Of a stretch of DNA of 64,000 bases, positions 60,155-64,000 are shown piece after piece; the stretch's first letter is position 1, and every line of letters begins with the position of its first letter. The notes below the pieces were generated by a model. That model had not been told where the DNA came from, searched no databases, and saw only the letters and a program-made list of their open reading frames with translations. Position numbers and translations under genes: made by a program. Source of the stretch: Clostridium thailandense (GTDB lineage Bacteria; Bacillota; Clostridia; Clostridiales; Clostridiaceae); assembly GCF_019207025.1 (NCBI RefSeq), contig NZ_JAEEGC010000004.1:30239-94238 (forward strand). The letters run 5' to 3'.

Positions 60155-61150
60155 TTGGAAAAGTTTATAAAGAAGTTAAAAAATACATTAGAAGAGGCAC
60201 GATCTAAGGCTTATTCATCAATAAACTTCTATATGGTAGAAGCATATTGGAACATTGGAAAATTAATAGTTGAAGCACAAAATGGAGAAGGAAAAGCTGA
60301 ATATGGAGAGTTTCTTATAAAAAATTTATCAAAAGAACTTACTAAGGATTTTGGAAAAGGATTTACAGCATCAAATCTTAGAAATATAAGACAGTTTTAT
60401 TTAACTTTCAATAAACGCTACGCACTGCGTAGCGAATTAAGCTGGACTCATTATAGACATTTAATGAGGCTAGACAATGAAAAAAAGAGAAATTTTTATA
60501 TAGATGAGTGTATCAAAAGCAATTGGAGCACAAGGCAGTTAGAAAGGCAAATTAATTCTTTTTATTATGAAAGACTTTTATCAACTCAAAAGGAGAATAA
60601 AAATGAAGTTAGAGATGAAATAAAAAAATTAGAGCCAGAAAGAAATATAAATGATATTGTGAAAGATCCATATATATTAGAATTTCTAAATTTAAAAGAA
60701 AACAAAAGATTTCTTGAAAAAGATTTAGAACAAGGCTTAATAGATAACTTGCAAGAATTTTTATTAGAATTAGGAAAAGGCTTTTCGTTTGTAGGAAGAC
60801 AAAGAAGAATAACAGCAGATGGTGAACACTTCTATATAGATTTAGTTTTTTATAATTATCTTCTTAAATGCTTTGTGCTAATAGATTTAAAACTAGGTAA
60901 ATTAACTCATCAAGATATAGGGCAAATGGATTTTTACGTTCGATATTATGAAAAAGAAATAAAAGGAGAAGATGATAACCCAACAATAGGTATTATACTA
61001 TGTTCTGAGAAAAATGAAACTATAGTAAAATACTCTATTTTAGAAGAAAGTAAACAAATCTTTGCCTCAAAATATATGCTTTATATGCCTACAGAAGAGG
61101 AATTGAAGAGAGAGATTACAAGAGATAGAGAAATACTAGAGAGTGAGTAG
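60155..61150 (+). CDS. YhcG/DUF1016 family PD-(D/E)XK nuclease
   Basis: 331 residues if TTG at 60155 is used. N-terminal DUF1016_N winged-helix domain: YMVEAYWNIGKLIVEAQNGE, FTASNLRNIRQFYLTF and LRSELSWTHYRHLMRL. C-terminal nuclease: SFVGRQRRITADGEHFYIDL with FYNYLLKCFVLIDLKLGKLT (D...D-x-K) and GQMDFYVRYYEKEI. An alternative reading from ATG 60110 gives SDEKSMISDSYNLGFGKVYK and leads into the gene one frame off, so the true 5' end may be broken. Genes of this family are frequent beside type I R-M genes; here an HsdM remnant precedes it. Confidence 0.82.
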   Translation: MEKFIKKLKNTLEEARSKAYSSINFYMVEAYWNIGKLIVEAQNGEGKAEYGEFLIKNLSKELTKDFGKGFTASNLRNIRQFYLTFNKRYALRSELSWTHYRHLMRLDNEKKRNFYIDECIKSNWSTRQLERQINSFYYERLLSTQKENKNEVRDEIKKLEPERNINDIVKDPYILEFLNLKENKRFLEKDLEQGLIDNLQEFLLELGKGFSFVGRQRRITADGEHFYIDLVFYNYLLKCFVLIDLKLGKLTHQDIGQMDFYVRYYEKEIKGEDDNPTIGIILCSEKNETIVKYSILEESKQIFASKYMLYMPTEEELKREITRDREILESE

Positions 61151-61154
61151 TCAT

Positions 61155-61264
61155 CAGATAAATTACTAATGGAAGCATCAGTAATGGAGGTAGATGATTA
61201 AGAAATATAATATAAAAAGTTTGTTGAAGATGCTATAACATGCCAAATAGTTGAATCCAAGTAG
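61155..61264 (+). pseudogene. Joined fragments of an Rpn gene and a RAYT gene
   Basis: 61155-61198 (KLLMEASVMEVDD) matches the Rpn pseudogene near 52017-52060. 61211-61264 (KKFVEDAITCQIVESK, TAG) matches the last 18 codons of the RAYT gene. The junction shows repeated recombination among these elements. Confidence 0.75.
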
Positions 61265-61400
61265 TAGCAAGTGAGTCCAGCATGTTCTCACTTGCTACTT
61301 TTGTTTATTGCTAGAGAATTGGAGAATGAGTGGAGTGGTAGTATTTCTAAAATAGAGCTTTTATCAAACTGTCTGATGTTATTATGATATAAATAATAGG
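61262..61400 (+). repeat. RAYT downstream repeat, copy 2
   Basis: Begins AGCAAGTGAGTCCAGCATGT with hairpin TAGCAAGTGAG...CTCACTTGCTA and T-rich tail, then AATGAGTGGAGTGGTAGTAT. It corresponds to 57934-58075. Confidence 0.75.
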
Positions 61401-61441
61401 GAGCACTTTCAATGGCAATATTATCTTTAAAAGTTTCCAAC

Positions 61442-62995
61442 TTACTTTTCATCGCAGCTCCAGTCTTCACAATTCCACACATCTGTTGTAATTTCTTTAT
61501 AGAATTCTGGTTCATGACACACTAAAATTATGCTGCCAGCATATTCTTTTAAGGCACGCTTAAGTTCATTTTTAGCATAAATGTCTAAGTGGTTTGTAGG
61601 TTCATCTAAAACTAATAGATTGGTAGGTTCATTAATTAACTTGCATAATCTAACTTTAGCTTGTTCTCCGCCACTTAATAAATTAATAGGACTGTCTATA
61701 TGTTGTCTTGTTAATCCACATTTGGCAAGGTTGCTCCTTACTTCTGTTTGAGTTAAATCTTGAAAGGTGTTCCAAACATCATATAAAACTGAAGTGGTAT
61801 TGTCCTCCAGGACTTCCTGCTGAAAATATCCTACCTTTTTATAAGGACTTAAAATTATTTCTCCGTCTATAGGTTTTAATAATCCAAGCAAGCTTTTTAG
61901 AAGAGTGGTTTTTCCTAAACCATTAGCTCCTGTTATTGCAATTTTTTGTCCTCTTTTCATTTTTAAATTCAGAGGCTTGCTTAAAGGCTTATTGTATCCA
62001 ATAATTAAATTATTAGTTTTTAAAATTATGTTCTCTGGCATTCTTATGCTTTTAAAATTAAAATAAGGCTTTATAATTTCTTTTTTTATTTCTATTCTCT
62101 CTATTTTATCAAGCTGCTTTTCTCTTGATTTGGCTTGCCTTGCAGTTGCTGTTCTAACTTTATTTTTTCTTATATACTCTTCAAGTTTTGCAATTTTATT
62201 TTGCTGTTCCTTATATTCAATTAGCCTTTGTTGCTTTCGTATATCATAAAGTTTAAGAAAATAATCATAGTTTCCTTCATATCTTGTTAATTCTTTATGC
62301 TCAAGATGATAAATTACATTTACTACACTATTTAAAAAACTATTGTCATGGGATATCAGTATAAATGCACTATCATAGTTAATTAAATAAGTTTTAAGCC
62401 ATTCTATATGTTCTTCGTCCAGATGATTAGTTGGCTCATCTAAAAGTAAAATATCTGGTTTTTCTAAAAGCAATTTGGCAAGTAAAACTTTAGTCCTTTG
62501 TCCACCACTTAAAACTGAAACTTCCTTATGTAAAAGCTCATGAATTCCAAGTCCAGCAGCTACTCCTTGAATTTTTGAATCAATACTGTAAAAATTATTC
62601 TTATCCAGAGTTTCCTGCAGAATTGCAATTTTTTTTAAGCTTTTATTCATTTCTTCTTCATTCATATTGCCAAGTTTAATATATAAATCATTAATTTTAT
62701 TCTCTATATCAAATAAACTTATAAATGCTTCTTTTAAAAAATTTATTGTAATAATTCCTTCTTTTAAATCCACCAATTGATCCATATATCCAATTTTAAA
62801 TTTACTATTCCACTGAATAGTGCCACAATCAGGCAAAATTTCATTGTTGAGGATTTTCATAAAAGTTGATTTACCTTCTCCATTAGCACCAATAAGTCCC
62901 AAATGCTCACCTTTTAATAATCTAAAAGATACATTATTAAATAAGGTTCTATCACCAAAGCCATGATTCATATTTTCAATTTTTATAATGCTCAC
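61442..62995 (-). CDS. ABC-F family ATP-binding protein
   Basis: 517 residues from GTG at 62995 with GGAGG 8 bases upstream (the longer frame to 63034 lacks a site). Two ABC domains without membrane segments: Walker A GLIGANGEGKSTFMKIL, signature VSVLSGGQRTKVLLAKLLLE, Walker B DILLLDEPTNHLD; linker with basic YIRKNKVRTATARQAKSREK; second Walker A AITGANGLGKTTLLKSL, signature INLLSGGEQAKVRLCKLI and LLVLDEPTNHLD. ABC-F proteins act on the ribosome as translation factors or antibiotic-resistance proteins. The linker is of ordinary length, so a resistance role cannot be predicted. The gene is monocistronic. Confidence 0.9.
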   Translation of the reverse strand: MSIIKIENMNHGFGDRTLFNNVSFRLLKGEHLGLIGANGEGKSTFMKILNNEILPDCGTIQWNSKFKIGYMDQLVDLKEGIITINFLKEAFISLFDIENKINDLYIKLGNMNEEEMNKSLKKIAILQETLDKNNFYSIDSKIQGVAAGLGIHELLHKEVSVLSGGQRTKVLLAKLLLEKPDILLLDEPTNHLDEEHIEWLKTYLINYDSAFILISHDNSFLNSVVNVIYHLEHKELTRYEGNYDYFLKLYDIRKQQRLIEYKEQQNKIAKLEEYIRKNKVRTATARQAKSREKQLDKIERIEIKKEIIKPYFNFKSIRMPENIILKTNNLIIGYNKPLSKPLNLKMKRGQKIAITGANGLGKTTLLKSLLGLLKPIDGEIILSPYKKVGYFQQEVLEDNTTSVLYDVWNTFQDLTQTEVRSNLAKCGLTRQHIDSPINLLSGGEQAKVRLCKLINEPTNLLVLDEPTNHLDIYAKNELKRALKEYAGSIILVCHEPEFYKEITTDVWNCEDWSCDEK

Positions 62996-63170
62996 AATTA
63001 TTCCCTCCTTGTATCTCTTAAGGAATAATATCATTATGCTGTGTAAATACCAAGTTCATAAATAAATCTGTAATATTTATAATCCTTTCAGATATTTTGG
63101 AAGCTAAAAATGTGCGCAAATTTAAGGCATATTTTTCATAGCAACAACTGTGAAAAACATGCCTTTTATA

Positions 63171-63446
63171 CTAACCATATTTTTTTTGTTTTCTGATTAT
63201 TCTTCTAATACTGCCTTCTGTTAAGAAATACTGCTCTGATAAGACTTTAACAGACACTCCCATAGAGTAGATGTTAAATATTTCCTCATCCCTTGCTTTA
63301 AGATACCTTTTAGTTTCAGTATTTTCTCCCCAGGACTTTTTGTTTTCATTTTTTCTAGGTATATAGAGATATCCACCATCCATATAATTTTGGATTATTT
63401 TAATTATATTATGTGGAAGTATATTTTGTGCTTTTTCATATTTCAT
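63171..63446 (-). CDS. CD3324 family protein (Mor-like helix-turn-helix)
   Basis: 91 residues: KYEKAQNILPHNIIKIIQNY, DGGYLYIPRKNENKKSWGEN and a C-terminal helix-turn-helix IYSMGVSVKVLSEQYFLTEG with SIRRIIRKQKKYG. This is the pattern of the clostridial CD3324 family, small putative DNA-binding proteins related to the Mor activator fold. No ribosome site stronger than GGAG-like CAATGAATT is seen. Function unknown. Confidence 0.75.
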   Translation of the reverse strand: MKYEKAQNILPHNIIKIIQNYMDGGYLYIPRKNENKKSWGENTETKRYLKARDEEIFNIYSMGVSVKVLSEQYFLTEGSIRRIIRKQKKYG

Positions 63447-63984
63447 AATTCATTGCTCCAATCTACATTTAATATATAAATGAAGATGCAAACACTGATT
63501 AAAATATGAAAAACTCAATATTTATATATTGGCTCCAAGCAAAAGTTTTTCATATTCTACAATCTTTGCATGGAGCTAACTACTATAACCAAAATCATAA
63601 TAAACTCACTTCCTTTTTTATTTTACATTACAATATTTAAGTAACTTATGTCAATTATATATTAAAGCAGAAGGGCATATCTTTTTATGCTAATGCGACA
63701 GTGTCTTGCTTAATATACATTCTCACCTTTCAAATATTTAAACTTAATATTTTTATGAGCTACTATATCATTTGTTTCGTATAAATAACCAAGAGATTTC
63801 TAATTAGAAATGAATGTTGATACTATGGAAATTGAAAAGTTAATGGAAGACTCAGGTGAAAATAAGGAAAGTTTTATAAAGGAAGCAATATATGTACCAT
63901 TTGTTTAGAGATTCTTTCGTTTAGAGTATAATTAAATTGGGTGAATAATAATTTTTTAGAAAAAATTTTATTGGAGGACTAAGG
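63447..63984. other. Intergenic stretch, mostly no recognised feature
   Basis: About 540 bases, AT-rich. A 32-codon frame at 63810-63908 (MNVDTMEIEKLMEDSGENKE) has no ribosome site and is probably a remnant. GAGTATAATTAAA near 63925 may be a -10 region for the gene that starts at 63985. Confidence 0.4.
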
Positions 63985-64000
63985 TTGAAAATTAAAGTAT
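63985..64000 (+). CDS. Start of a gene that continues beyond the window
   Basis: TTG at 63985 follows TTGGAGGACTAAGG with 8 bases between GGAGG and the start; the first codons read MKIKV. Too short to identify. Confidence 0.4.

Noticed and set aside
60408..60428. Perfect palindrome CGCTACGCACTGCGTAGCG inside the YhcG gene
   Set aside because: It encodes the conserved RYALRSELSW region of the family, so it is explained by coding constraint rather than by an inserted repeat.
1..64000. tRNA or rRNA genes
   Set aside because: I looked for GC-rich cloverleaf segments with the GGTTCGA-type T-arm and for rRNA core motifs and saw none.

Overview
The window looks like a chromosome segment of a low-GC, spore-forming Firmicute, most likely Clostridium sensu stricto. 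Evidence: a very AT-rich sequence, frequent TTG and GTG starts behind strong GGAGG sites, DUF1659/DUF2922/YvrJ cassettes, a CWB2-type cell-wall protein, a CD3324-type protein and a glycine riboswitch. I cannot name the species.

Layout. 0-5.5 kb: a peptide or D-amino-acid module (end of an Asp/Glu racemase, a GGDEF-like/winged-helix regulator, an M20 peptidase and a YjiH/YjiG-like membrane pair), then a DUF5698 membrane protein. 5.6-6.4 kb: DUF1659-DUF2922-YvrJ cassette 1. 6.7-10.4 kb: a secreted protein, a two-component system and a polysaccharide deacetylase with no usable canonical start. 10.7-14.4 kb: VOC protein, flavin reductase, flavodoxin, a small membrane protein and a broken effector-binding gene. 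14.4-19 kb: PAS-GGDEF diguanylate cyclase, ferritin-like protein, cassette 2 (split by a palindromic element) and a broken CWB2 gene. 19-22.5 kb: methyltransferase, Rrf2 and TetR regulators, NTF2-like protein and an iron-sulfur flavoprotein. 23-26.7 kb: a phage-like group (two sigma-like proteins, DnaD-like protein, DnaB helicase).

28-49.2 kb is a dense defense island, all on the + strand. In order it holds: an ABC-three-component (ABC-3C) system; an Mrr-like restriction nuclease; a Shedu (DUF4263) nuclease; an operon of two paralogous ABC-type ATPases plus an HNH nuclease (Septu-like logic but with two ATPases); a second ABC-3C system with a DUF3732-type ATPase; and a two-gene unit of a PrrC/RloC-like ATPase with a GIY-YIG-like protein. 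The two-ATPase/HNH operon and the ATPase/GIY-YIG pair are the best candidates for under-described systems.

49.3-61.4 kb is a mobile-DNA graveyard: one intact REP-associated Y1 transposase (RAYT), several RAYT fragments, many short REP-like repeats that also punctuate the island, intact and broken Rpn-family nucleases, an IS1182-like fragment, an HsdM tail and a YhcG/DUF1016 nuclease. Embedded in it are housekeeping or regulated units: a GcvT-SHMT fusion under a glycine riboswitch, and a TetR-alpha/beta hydrolase pair. The window ends with an ABC-F ATPase, a CD3324-type protein and the first codons of another gene.
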